NCBI GenBank assembly: GCA_016630905.1
Contig: WBMQ01000012.1
Coordinates: 1,116,001 to 1,180,000 of the forward strand
Direction: 5' to 3'
DNA: 64,000 bases
Source of the DNA: Capillidium heterosporum
Lineage: Eukaryota > Entomophthoromycota > Entomophthoromycetes > Entomophthorales > Capillidiaceae
The position numbers and the translations under genes were made by a program. Below are positions 1 through 10,327 of this stretch, in pieces. Below the pieces are notes generated by a model. It was not told the origin of the DNA, searched no databases, and saw only the letters and a list, made by a program, of their open reading frames with translations. The stretch's first letter is position 1. Each line of letters begins with the position of its first letter.

Positions 1-2852
1 GACGGTAACCCCAGAGGTGGCACCAAGCCCGCCCTTGAAGAAGTCGCTGACTGGGAGTCGTAACGGTAGGTCTACAGATCTCGTCGGTGGGTCAAAGGAA
101 TCTAAACTCGAATGTAAGCACCTAGTAGCTAGTAAAGTTTACCGATGGCTTGAACTAAGCTAGGCCCCTCGTACCATGCCTTCAGCGGGTGATCATCTGG
201 TACCACTACCTCCAGGTTGTGTCCATGTAAACCACTTACTGGGATGTAGGTAACACTGTTCTGTGGGAAGCCAGCCTGGGTTAAGAACTCTCCTAGCTGC
301 GACTGAATCTCCTGGTAGCGGATTTGCGACCATTCCGTCTTTATAAAACAGCATTCAATTAGAAAGCCATTAGAAATAAACGTAATACCATATCCAACTT
401 GTTGATAGCAACCACCAATTGCCTGACACCCAAGGAACGGATCAAAAGTGCATGCTCACGCGTCTGCCCCTGGCCGGTGAATCCTGATTCAAACTCACCA
501 GGCGTGGCATCGACAACTAGAACTGCGACATCAGCCTAAATTAAGGTTAAAAATTAAATTCAAAAAATATATTAATAAGTTACCTGGGCAGCCCCTGATA
601 TCATATTGGGTATAAAGTCACGATGGCCGGGCGCATCAAGGATGGTAACCTGGAATTTGGAAGTCTGAAACTGAGCGGTGGCAATATCGACCGTGACCCC
701 ACTTATCAAAAAATTTTAGTATCTAGTGACTCTAGTTAATTTTACCGTTCTCGTTCTTCGCTGGTCTCATCCAAAACCCAAGCATAGGCGAATGACTTCT
801 TACCCAGCTTCTCGGATTCTCGTTCAAAGCGTCGCATGGTTCGTTCGTCGACCTTACCTACCTTGTAAAGCAGATGGCCCATTAGTGTCGACTTACCGGC
901 ATCCACATGACCTATTACCGTTATAAGCGATGGCTATTTCATATACATCTTACCAACTATGATCAGGTTGAGGTTGCTAAGATCCTTATTTCGACTCTGG
1001 TAGGCCTTGACAACGTCGATGCGCTTGTTACTGGGTGGTGGCGTCGCAGCTGATACTGGGGACGGTGGCGTGCTTAAATTCATGGCTTTGAGGTCGATCT
1101 CGAGTTGGCTTACCGGCTTGGGGGAGGAAGTGGGGGTTGGAGTTTTGGTGGCTAGTGTTTGGGGTGAGCGAGGAGGCGGTAGACTCGGCCTTAGGCCGGA
1201 GCGTTACCTTTAAGAGCACCGGCTCGTTGGCTCTGCGCCTTGAGCACGATGTCGTCGGGGCTAGCCGTGTTAAATTTAGACGGCTTGATGGGTGGGGTGG
1301 CCGACTTTCCTGCCTCTAATATCAGCCCATAGGAGGTGAAGCTGTTAGTACCGGTGAACGACTTTTTCAAGACGGCGAGGCGAGGAATGGTGTCTGTTAT
1401 CAGGGTTTGACCCATGATAGAGGGTTGAGCTAGTAGTGGGTGGGAGAAAGTGGACTTGGATTTATCTTTAATTTTGGCATCAGGGCTCACGCTTGGGTTC
1501 AAATCGACATCTCTTGAAATGTTGGACTCTTTGCTCGGGCCTTGATTGAATATCGATGAAAGGGTGGTAGATTTAGCGGATGTATTGGAAGCTAGCTGTG
1601 CCAAAGAGGGCTGTGCAGTAGAGCCAGGTTTAGAGCCGAGTTTGAGGGAGTTTGAAACTGGTTTAAGGTTATTCAGATTTGGACTGTTGAGTAAAGATCC
1701 AAGGGATGATGTTGCTCGAGGACTGGAGTTTAGGTTAGCCATTAGATTCGATAACGAAGGTGAGGCTTTAGAAGTCGGCTTATTCAGGCCCATCAAGTTT
1801 AAGTCGGTTTTTTGGTTTGAGGCGTTTAAACTTAATGAAGCTAGATTCGGCAATGTACTTTGAAGGCTTTGGCTATTTTTTGTGATAGAGCCCTTTGGAC
1901 CGCTCATAAGGTCTGCTAAGGTTGGTATATTTGTAGCTTTGGCAATAGTTGGAGTAGTTTGAACATTACGATTGGTCGTTGACATAAGCTCAATCAGTGT
2001 TGGTTTAAGATTTGCTTTTGTAGAGTTGTTGGTGGCTGAATTAAAACCTTTAGGCGAGTCTTTATTCAAAGCCAAGAGTGAAGCAAAGTCTTGGCTTTTA
2101 ACTACACTATCAATAGCCAATTCGCTTTCCTTTTCACATAATGTTGTATGTTCACTTTCATCGCTTTCATCATCTAATAATATTATTAGTAACGGTAATT
2201 TAAATAAATTTGAAAACAAAAGCGTTTGAAGCACAAGTACATTAAATTTTCTGGACTGAAAAGCGATATATAATAAATTTGCAAATTTAAACTACATAGT
2301 ATAATCTTAAATATACCTGAAAAGCAACTTAGCAATTACAATTGCATAAGATAAAAATGAGTCCATCTTTCCCCACCCAAAACTAGCTCAAGCCAAAAAA
2401 GCAATTTTAAAAAATAGGGATTACCTTTAGATTTGTTGGCCTTTTTCTTATTCTTCTTGGCATTAGATAACTCCTCTAATGTTGAATTCTACATTAGTTT
2501 AAATTTTTACCAAGGCAAATACTTAGCAAATAATCTACGGAGGCCTCTACGTCGAAGTAATAGTACCACAATGCTTCTTCAATTTTAGCTCGTTCTAAAC
2601 CAGAATCTTCTCCAATTATTGCATACACTTTTTGAACTCCATCTTTCATCTGAGCTGATGTTTTTAGCCAAGTCAATTGTTAATTTTTACCTTCTTGCTC
2701 AGCTGTTAGAACTGGGATTTCCTCATCGTAAGCATCTTCATGTAAGACAGCTATTTTGATAAACAAAAAGTAAAGGTCAATTTTAGTATCATTTATAAGT
2801 GCCATTGCCTACCTTCAATATCTAAATTACGTACGTCACGATGTCTCGACAT
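1..2852 (-). CDS. HBS1: HBS1-family translational GTPase (3' end cut by window edge)
   Basis: Hbs1 is the eRF3-like GTPase that works with Dom34/Pelota to release stalled ribosomes. The start [13 protein letters not shown] at 2852 and the N-terminal region with [17 protein letters not shown] are typical of the Hbs1 N-domain. A long Ser/Asn/Leu-rich linker (about 1191-2185) follows, with repeated [S/T]LxxL units, ending in [10 protein letters not shown]. The GTPase domain shows [17 protein letters not shown] and NKLD, then the start of domain 2 ([17 protein letters not shown]) at the window edge. At least eight GT-AG introns are needed; examples on the minus strand are 1152-1207 and the one splitting [10 protein letters not shown]. 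The linker start is the least certain part: an intron of about 240 nt, or two introns with a tiny exon, lies around 2190-2425. The remaining C-terminal beta-barrel domains lie outside the window. Confidence 0.93.
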
Positions 2853-2980
2853 TCTAAAATTATATTCCAAAATAAAGTTGGCAAGCTGATCTCAAAGCAA
2901 AGGCTAAATTGTCAACAAATTACAGTCCCAAACTTTGAACTTCCAGCAAATCGAACCAAATTTACGTATTTTCTTTAGCA
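2853..2980. promoter_or_regulatory. shared divergent promoter of HBS1 and ThrRS genes
   Basis: Only 128 bp separate the two divergent start codons (HBS1 at 2852 minus, ThrRS at 2981 plus), so both promoters must lie here or overlap the genes. I see no clear TATA box, as is common for housekeeping genes. Function is inferred from geometry only. Confidence 0.45.
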
Positions 2981-5275
2981 ATGAACAAATTTGCAAGGCT
3001 GAAAAAACATTTGGGCAGTAGGTACATTTCATATCGAGGTAGTTTAGCATTCATTATGCAATCTATTAATCTATTTAGCACCTTTAAGGAAATATTCCAA
3101 CTTGATATTCGATAAAAGTCTAAATAGTAACCAACTGTGGGAGGATTTCCAAAGTAAAGCACTACAACTCAACAGCAAATGCAACATAAACATAAAGTTA
3201 AACGGAGTTGACAAGGAAGTAGAAGATAACACAACTCCATTACAACTGGTACTAGGTAAATTTAAGTTTTATCTAGGTAATTTATTGTGATAGGTAACGA
3301 AAAAAGTAATTTGGTAGGCTGCTTAGTTAATTCCAACCTTCATTCGATCCATCACCCCATCTGCAAAGAAGGTTCCCAAGTCGAGCTGATAATGAAAAAC
3401 CAACTTAGAGATCTAAAAGATACGAATCAGCTCAATCAACTCAACAAGCTTGTCAACTACTCCAGTCCTTTGATGCTACTACTCGCTCAATACCGACTTT
3501 TTGGCAAGGAGCGGGCCTTGGCCTTAAACTTTGAAAGTTTCGACACGAAGTTGGGCTTCTTTACCGACTTTGCCATCCTCAAGGAGAAAGCAAGTACCAA
3601 CCCATTAGACTTGAAGACTTTAGAATCCTTAGATGACAGTGCGTTCCTCGGTTCATTAAATGAAAAGCAGAAAGAGGAGCTAAGTGCAACTTTTAAAACT
3701 TTGATATCGGAAAGAATAAAATTCGAGAAGCTTACCGTAGGTTTAAATTCAATCTCAAAGTACCTAATCAATGTTCCTACTGACAAAGAAACGATTGATT
3801 TGTATAAACTAGACGATTTAATTTTGGCTTACGAACTACCTGTTATGAATCACACTGGACATCTAAGTACCTTCGAACTTACCAACAGTGAACTTGCCCA
3901 CACTGCCCTCCCATCTTCCCAACAGCGCCAAATTGCGACTCGTGTATACGGTCTCGGCTTCGCCCACATAAACCATCAAACAAAACACCAGAAGGAGCTG
4001 GAGCAGGCTAAGGAAGCAGACCATCGTATTATTGGCCAGCAGCAGCAACTTTTCATGACGCATGACCTCAGTCCAGGTGCACCTTTCTTCCTACCCCATG
4101 GAACGCGTATCATTCAAAGACTGCAGACCTTTTTGCGTGAACTTTATCAGCAGTACCACTTTGAGGAAGTGGTTACTCCTCTCGTCTACAAGCAGCAGCT
4201 ATTCGAAACATCGGGGCACTGGGACAACTACCGTGAAGATATGTTCGAGGTAGTTCCGTGTTGTGGTCAAGGCAGTGGGACTCACCTCAAGCCTATGAAC
4301 TGCCCAGCCCACTGCCTCATTTTCAAAAGCCAACCGAGGGACGAAATTGAGCTGCCTATCCGATATGCCGACTTTGGAACTTTGCATAGGTAAGTTGTAG
4401 CTCCAACTAGTATACTAATATTTTAAAATAGAAACGAAGCTTCCGGTGCATTGACAGGCCTGACTCGGGTACGACAGTTTCACCAAGATGATGGTCACGC
4501 CTTCTGTACGGCACAACAAGTGGGCCAAGAGATTAGTTCCAACCTCGACATGCTGTCCAAGGTCTACGCCAAGCTAGGCCTCAACGACTATAAATTTGCT
4601 CTCTCGACACGACCACCAACCCACACTTTAGGTGAAGCGGAAACCTGGAATCAGGCTGAGCAAGCCCTCAAAATAGCTTTAGAAAACACGGGTCGATCAT
4701 GGACTATTAAGGAGGGGGATGGTGCTTTCTACGGACCTAAGATCGACATCATGGTTACCGACGCCTTGGGCAAATCACATCAGACCGCCACATTGCAATT
4801 GGATTACCAACTGCCCCAGCGGTTCGAGCTCAAGTACCGCAATAAGTCCAACCAGTTGGAAACTCCGGTTATCGTACACCGGGCCATGTTTGGTAGTGTC
4901 GAGCGTATGTTAGCACTACTCATGGAGATCCATAGGGGTAGGTGGCCTTTCTGGTTGAACCCTAGGCAGGTTACTATACTTACAGTTGGCGATGGACTCG
5001 ATAACTACGCCGTTGAAGTTGTTAGACGCATTAAGGCTGCTATTGGCCAGAGAGCTACTGTTTACATCGATACTGAGACGAGTGGCAAAAGTTTATCCAA
5101 CAAGATCAAGGCCGCTCAAGCTTTGAAGTATAACTTTATGATCGTGGTTGGTACTAAGGAGAAGGAAGGTCAAGTTGTTACGGTTCGAGAACGGGATGGT
5201 ACGGTCAGTAACGGTGTCAACGTCGAAGAATTTGCTGATAAATTGGTCGATATGCAGTTAAATAGAACTATCTAG
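2981..5275 (+). CDS. threonyl-tRNA synthetase, probably mitochondrial, with degenerate editing domain
   Basis: The protein charges tRNA-Thr with threonine. Splicing introns 3039-3078, 3256-3293 and 4390-4431 gives an in-frame 724-residue protein. The start at 2981 gives MNKFARLKKHLGSRYISYR, basic and free of acidic residues like a mitochondrial presequence. A TGS-like domain (INIKLNGVDKEVEDNTTPLQ) comes next, then a region aligning with the N2 editing domain, then the class II core. The core has MNCPAH (zinc Cys), FGTLHRNEASGAL (motif 2), FHQDDGHAFC, VIVHRAMFGSVERM (zinc His, motif 3) and a C-terminal anticodon-binding domain. Aligned from memory to the bacterial enzyme, the editing HxxxH is YSSPL and CxxxH is AYELP, so all four editing residues look lost. 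Whether it also serves the cytosol cannot be told here. Confidence 0.93.
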
Positions 5276-5689
5276 ATATAGGCAAACTTTTATTATCAAT
5301 AAAGACGTCTATTTGAATTAGAATGTATCCTTTATCTCTTATTATAGACTAACGTATAAATATATCATAAATAACGCCTCAATAGCCTTTTTAAATATAC
5401 TACCATTACAATTGATTTAAAATATCAATTTGGCTTTAAGTGATTAGCATATTGATATAATTGTTATTTTAAGCCCTACTCTGCTCTAAATATGCCTATA
5501 TAATCTTGGTCCCTAAATTGATTGTTAATAAGTGCCTGTATATATATAATTAGTTCACTTACAGCTGATGCTTATCTATATCTATCAATCAAATACTTAT
5601 ATCAAAGATTCAAAAAATAGAATTGTTAAAATACCAGTAGTTTATTCAAATTCAATTACAAGCAACGGCAAATATACATATAAACTATC
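5276..5689. other. intergenic, AT-rich
   Basis: This is the 3' flank shared by the ThrRS gene and the KH-protein gene, which are tail to tail. An AATAAA just after the ThrRS stop may serve as poly(A) signal. No gene is seen. Confidence 0.6.
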
Positions 5690-7000
5690 CTAACTCCCGA
5701 GTTCAGCTAACTCGGCCACCATGAGCTCCTTACCATGGAAGCAATCCTCCAACTTACCGACCAATACTACATCAAACAACTCTAAATTCTCATTTAAAAA
5801 GTTGAGGAGTACCTCTAACTTTGGGGAAGTCTTCATTCGAAACTGATTGAACGTATCGAAATGTAAGATGTGCTTCAAGTGTTGGATGGGTACCTTGACG
5901 TGGACTTTGAAACTTCCCATTTGGTAAACATCGGTCAAGTTTATAGGGCATGGCTCGGTCTTCAATTCCAAGCTGTCTAAAACCTGAGCTATAGGCTCTG
6001 CTTTGTTTCCTTTAGCGATCTCTTTGACAGTGTCCTTGACATCTCCCTTCTTGCAACTCTTCTTGATGAATCCAGACTCGACTCTAGGATTGGGTAGGTA
6101 GGGTACCGTCTTCAAGTTTCGAAACTCTTTACCGATCAGACTGTTTACTACGCTCTTAGTAGCTAAGTAGATAGCCTTTATACTGCCAGTTACCACTACC
6201 AACCGTTCAGTAGACTTACCAATACACAGTTTGTTGACGACGACTTTAACCTCGTTTTCTCTTTGGAGTTTGTCGATATCTTGGCCATTAGTGCCCATAA
6301 GTACTCCTACCAAATTGTTCCCTACTAAAAATCGAACTTTGGCCTCTTTTATTTTGCCAGCCTTGTCGTAGTAATCGGAGGAATCTGCGGTAGTTAAATC
6401 TTTGCTGTCTAGCAATAGCTTGCCGATCATAAAGTATAATTTGGCGATGTCTTCACTAGTGCCAATACAGGTGACAACACGATCGTCACAGTTCTTCAAA
6501 TAGGGTGATATATGTATTTGAGTGTTACTGAGATCGCAGAGCTTGTTTTTGATATCCCATTTGTTGCCTTTGATCAGATTGGCTTCTTCGTTGGTCATCA
6601 GGCCACGTAAAATAAACTTTTTGTTGGAATCGACGGCAGCAGAGGTTGGGGTTGAGGTTTGACCGTTTGATATCAAATTATTGAAGGTCAAAGTTCGATT
6701 GTAGCGGGAGGCAAGTGAAATTGAAGATGGAACTTGGGTTAAGGCTTGATCATTTAGCATCAAGCCATCGAAAGTCGAAGCTCGGTTATAGTTAAAGGTA
6801 TTTGAATTCAATATTGAAGCTGGGATAGGGATGGAAGTTGGTGAGTATAACCTCGCACTTGAATTTAAGTAGTTCGATGGATTGTAGGTATAGGTGCTAC
6901 GATAAAGGTTATTGGTGGGTAAGTTAACGTCAGATTTTTTGATAGTATCATTGCCCAGACTAACTTCAGCCAGAGATTTCAAAAGCTCTTCGATCTCCAT
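5690..7000 (-). CDS. KH-domain RNA-binding protein
   Basis: A single-exon 436-residue protein. After an N-terminal Ser/Tyr/Asn-rich segment (about residues 20-125) with repeated Tyr/Asn phrases, there are two recognisable KH-type regions. KH-1 covers about residues 127-195 (LRGLMTNEEANLIKGNKWDI), with an irregular GxxG loop. KH-2 covers about 222-290 (VRFLVGNNLVGVLMGTNGQDI), with a good GTNG loop. The region around 368-400 (FKVHVKVPIQHLKHILHFD) may be a third, degenerate KH that lacks a GxxG loop. Multi-KH proteins of this kind bind single-stranded RNA and act in mRNA localisation or splicing. It could be a Hek2/Pbp2-like protein, but I cannot assign orthology. No introns are needed. Confidence 0.78.
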   Translation of the reverse strand: MEIEELLKSLAEVSLGNDTIKKSDVNLPTNNLYRSTYTYNPSNYLNSSARLYSPTSIPIPASILNSNTFNYNRASTFDGLMLNDQALTQVPSSISLASRYNRTLTFNNLISNGQTSTPTSAAVDSNKKFILRGLMTNEEANLIKGNKWDIKNKLCDLSNTQIHISPYLKNCDDRVVTCIGTSEDIAKLYFMIGKLLLDSKDLTTADSSDYYDKAGKIKEAKVRFLVGNNLVGVLMGTNGQDIDKLQRENEVKVVVNKLCIGKSTERLVVVTGSIKAIYLATKSVVNSLIGKEFRNLKTVPYLPNPRVESGFIKKSCKKGDVKDTVKEIAKGNKAEPIAQVLDSLELKTEPCPINLTDVYQMGSFKVHVKVPIQHLKHILHFDTFNQFRMKTSPKLEVLLNFLNENLELFDVVLVGKLEDCFHGKELMVAELAELGS

Positions 7001-8104
7001 AGTTAAATTTTCTAAAACAAAGTAAGTGAAGGAGAAGGATTTAGGTTTGGGTAGCTATGTCCTTATATGTAGCTACGCTTTTCCACCTTGCCAAAAAGTC
7101 GCACCTAGCACTCTAACTTATTCTAACTAAGCTTCTCAAAAATTACTGCCCTCCCTAACTACCAAACTGTCTAATTTTCAAAAGTAATACGTCAATCCAA
7201 TACTACTTCTATTTTATACATACCATACTTCCAAATTTAGACGGATTTAGATAAAATTGTAGAGAAATTGAGTATAAATGTTACTTTGGACTATATTTAT
7301 CTACACTAGATAATCTCAGTGCAACTTTGAAATGTAAGTTCAAGTGCTCAGTTGTTCAGCTGACTTCTTTTTATGGTATCCATTGGTTTCGCTTGCATAT
7401 TAGAGCAAGAGATGTGAAACGGATGGATCAAATGTACTCAGACTAGCATATAAGATGATTGTGTTGGAAGGAGAATCAATAATTGTCAGCATTTGGTACA
7501 AGCTATCCCAAACCGATATAAACAAAATAATTTTATAATGCAAAGTACAAGTTTTGGGATTAAAATTTAAAGGAAATGTAATTTGAACTTGAAGCATCTC
7601 AAACTAAAACAGATTCAAATTTGATTAGTATATCAGCTTACCAAGAAAGCATATTGTGAATTTATACTGTTTTGAGATACAAGCAACAGAGTTTTGCTAC
7701 AGAGTACTAAATTGATATATACAAAATCCAAGAGAATGGCCGTTACTCTTTTCTAGTATATTTTACCAATATAAGAACTATTAATCAGGAATCGGAATAA
7801 AGGTAGAAAAGTATAAAAATTGAAAGGCAGAGGTCGTATCTTCTTATATAAACATAATTATTTCAATGAGATGTTTATTTTTTGGAAGTTATAGCAAAAT
7901 TTAGTTTATTATAAAATGCTATTCTTTATAATGAGGTATAAAACAATTAGCCAACTAGATGATGAAAGATGACGCTAAAGTCAAAAATTGGAATCACGTT
8001 CTCATTAGTTATATTTTTATTCAGTTTGACTACTTACAGCTAATATATGATACAATTGTTAGATAACTTACCAACTCCAAACAAATGAATAACAGCTAGA
8101 GCTT
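7001..8104. other. intergenic, no gene seen
   Basis: AT-rich sequence between the KH-protein start and the chitinase stop. Short open frames here (for example 7400-7597 minus) have no recognisable motif and non-coding composition. It should hold the KH-gene promoter near 7000-7300. Confidence 0.55.
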
Positions 8105-9550
8105 TTATACAGTGAGGTAGAATACTAATAAACCAATAAACAAAATATACGACACATTGAACCTACTGGCACTTGACTCCAACTCCAAACTTTTGCATTC
8201 CTTCCTTATATTGCAAAAGCTACTATACGGAGCACATACCCTTTTCACTGATTTATCTACCTCCATTTTAGTAGCTGCCAACTCGACCAATTCTTCCTTG
8301 CTATCTCTATGATTGAAGGATCCACCTAGGTGCCAGAAGAACATACCTCCCAAATTCTTCTCTTCAATGTACTTTACTACCGCCTCAATAGATTGTTGGT
8401 CGACATAAGTGACAAACTTATTGGTTTGAGTGTTGAACAGGTAAGGTGCCTTAGATACGTCGTCCCAGTACCTGGTAAAATTCTTATTGGTCAGGTAGTC
8501 ATCTCTTATCGTGTTGTAAAGTAGAGTTTTGGTACTGATAGTTGATGCACCGTTTGAATTTAGGTTCCCATTCGATTTTACTACTCGCTCGTACAAACCA
8601 GGCCCAGGCACCGACAAACTGGGTGAAGATCCAGGTACAACTTCAACTTCGTACCCATATAAAGGCTGTCCTACCATAATTCGTTCTGAATTGAAGTACT
8701 TTAGAGCGTTTTTAACGGTACTGTCGATGTAGGGCGTGTCGTAAGCTTCAGGTGCCCCAAATATGGCCGAGTGGTGCAATGCCCCATCTGAATTGAAGCT
8801 GGAATCGTAGGTCATCAGGTTGATAAAGTCGACCTGTTTGGCAATCTTACTAAAGGCATCTTCGGAATCTCGGTTGAATACATTCTGTAACACAGTAAGT
8901 GCAACGATATACCTACTTTTATCCTCCAATTTGTTGAACTCATTACGTGTTGCTTCAATTAAATCAGAGTACTGCTTCCACTCTAGCAGGTTGGTAGGCG
9001 ATTCCCAGTCGTAGTCTATACCGTCGAATCCGTAATCCAGCGCCAATTTTACACAAGACTTTGCTAATTTCATGGAACGCTCCAAAGTTAAAGTGGCAAT
9101 AGTAAAGTTCCTACTACGTTCGGTCGAAGCGCCTCCAACTGATAAAATGATCCTCTGGTGCGGATTCTCAACTTTGTGAGCGAATAGAGCCGCCAAATTA
9201 CCCTTCCCCTGTTTGTTGATATCACATTTAGATTTGTTGTTCAACCGTATTAGTTTGGGGTCCGTTACGTCTTTGGTATCTCGGTATGGGTCTAGTATTT
9301 TGCACTCTGCGTTCTCACCATGCACTTCAACAAAGGCGAAGAAGGTATGGGTTAGCTGGGAGGAAATTTGGGTCACGTTTATTCTTGCTACCAATTCAGT
9401 CTGCCCTTGTGATTGGTAGTAGCCCATCAGGTTTCGTACTTTGGTATCTTTGGCTTTAGCTAGGTTGGTGGTTTTCTTGTAAACGGTAGCATCGAGTAGT
9501 GTACAAAGCAATAACGTAAAGGCTATTATACTAATTAGCTTTACCATCAT
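8105..9550 (-). CDS. GH18 chitinase, secreted and probably GPI-anchored
   Basis: Glycoside hydrolase family 18 enzymes cleave beta-1,4-N-acetylglucosamine chains in chitin, with a catalytic glutamate and substrate assistance. The 481-residue single-exon protein begins with a signal peptide (MMVKLISIIAFTLLLCTLL). It has the strand-3 motif ILSVGGAS, the catalytic DxxDxDxE as FDGIDYDWESP, MTYD, and the late-barrel GGMFFWHLGG. The C-terminal end is a hydrophobic run (YILFIGLLVFYLTV) preceded by a Ser-rich stretch (SSAS), as expected for a GPI-attachment signal, which would place it at the membrane or cell wall. Potential N-glycosylation sites (NVT, NFT) are present. A role in wall remodelling is inferred. 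Either of the two adjacent Met codons could start it. Confidence 0.93.
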   Translation of the reverse strand: MMVKLISIIAFTLLLCTLLDATVYKKTTNLAKAKDTKVRNLMGYYQSQGQTELVARINVTQISSQLTHTFFAFVEVHGENAECKILDPYRDTKDVTDPKLIRLNNKSKCDINKQGKGNLAALFAHKVENPHQRIILSVGGASTERSRNFTIATLTLERSMKLAKSCVKLALDYGFDGIDYDWESPTNLLEWKQYSDLIEATRNEFNKLEDKSRYIVALTVLQNVFNRDSEDAFSKIAKQVDFINLMTYDSSFNSDGALHHSAIFGAPEAYDTPYIDSTVKNALKYFNSERIMVGQPLYGYEVEVVPGSSPSLSVPGPGLYERVVKSNGNLNSNGASTISTKTLLYNTIRDDYLTNKNFTRYWDDVSKAPYLFNTQTNKFVTYVDQQSIEAVVKYIEEKNLGGMFFWHLGGSFNHRDSKEELVELAATKMEVDKSVKRVCAPYSSFCNIRKECKSLELESSASRFNVSYILFIGLLVFYLTV

Positions 9551-9633
9551 TGGAGTCTAGAGGTTTATTTACAGTTGGTGGTGAGTGTTTTAGCTTAGTT
9601 TTGGAACATTAGCAACTTTGTACACACTATGAT

Positions 9634-9641
9634 CTTATATA
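9634..9641 (-). promoter_or_regulatory. TATA box of chitinase gene
   Basis: TATATAAG on the minus strand, about 85 bp upstream of the chitinase start codon. Confidence 0.55.
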
Positions 9642-10327
9642 CCGGGATTTTCATTCCCTACAATCTACAAGGTAATTACGGTCTAAATTAAAATATCCGT
9701 CCTCTTTCCCAGTCCTTTGGATCCCACATCAAATTAAAAAGGTCACTAGTATTTGCCATTGCTGCCAACGATTTGTAATAGGCGATCGGTGTAGCAGAAG
9801 TTACACCCGTAGATATGCCTTTACTCTAATTCTCCAACAAATGTATTTGAAGTTGGAACGCCTTCGGGCTTATTTAAAATTCCAATCAAATCTAATTCCC
9901 CTTTCTACCGAGGAGCTTCCCATAAAATACAACAAAGCTATTCCATATTTGGATTGAAATTTTGATGGACAATTTTTGAAAACTATTGAATACACAATTG
10001 GGAAGGTGCTGTACTCAGAATTATATAAATTTTAGCTTAGATATATATGTAAAAAAGGAAACAGTAAACTCTATCCTTTGAGATATCTGCTGTTGAATTC
10101 TTTTATATGGACACTAATATATTTTAAGTAGGTTTTTGTATTAAGTCAGAATATAGTATTCCTGTAGCTAGATATATACAATACATCTATAGTAAAAAAC
10201 ATAGTAGATAAATATGATATATAGGTATACTAATTTAAATACCAATTTTCCATAGACAAATACCTACTATCAAAATACATATGAACAGTAGGCAAAACTA
10301 CAAAACATTTACAACAAGTACTAAAAT
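9642..10327. other. intergenic, no gene seen
   Basis: AT-rich sequence between the chitinase promoter and the 3' end of the TBRG1-like gene. No open frame or structured element stands out. Confidence 0.55.

Noticed and set aside
3256-3293. Apparent truncation of ThrRS into two genes (frames ending at 3290 and starting at 3287)
   Set aside because: A 38-nt GT-AG intron joins them in phase within the TGS domain.
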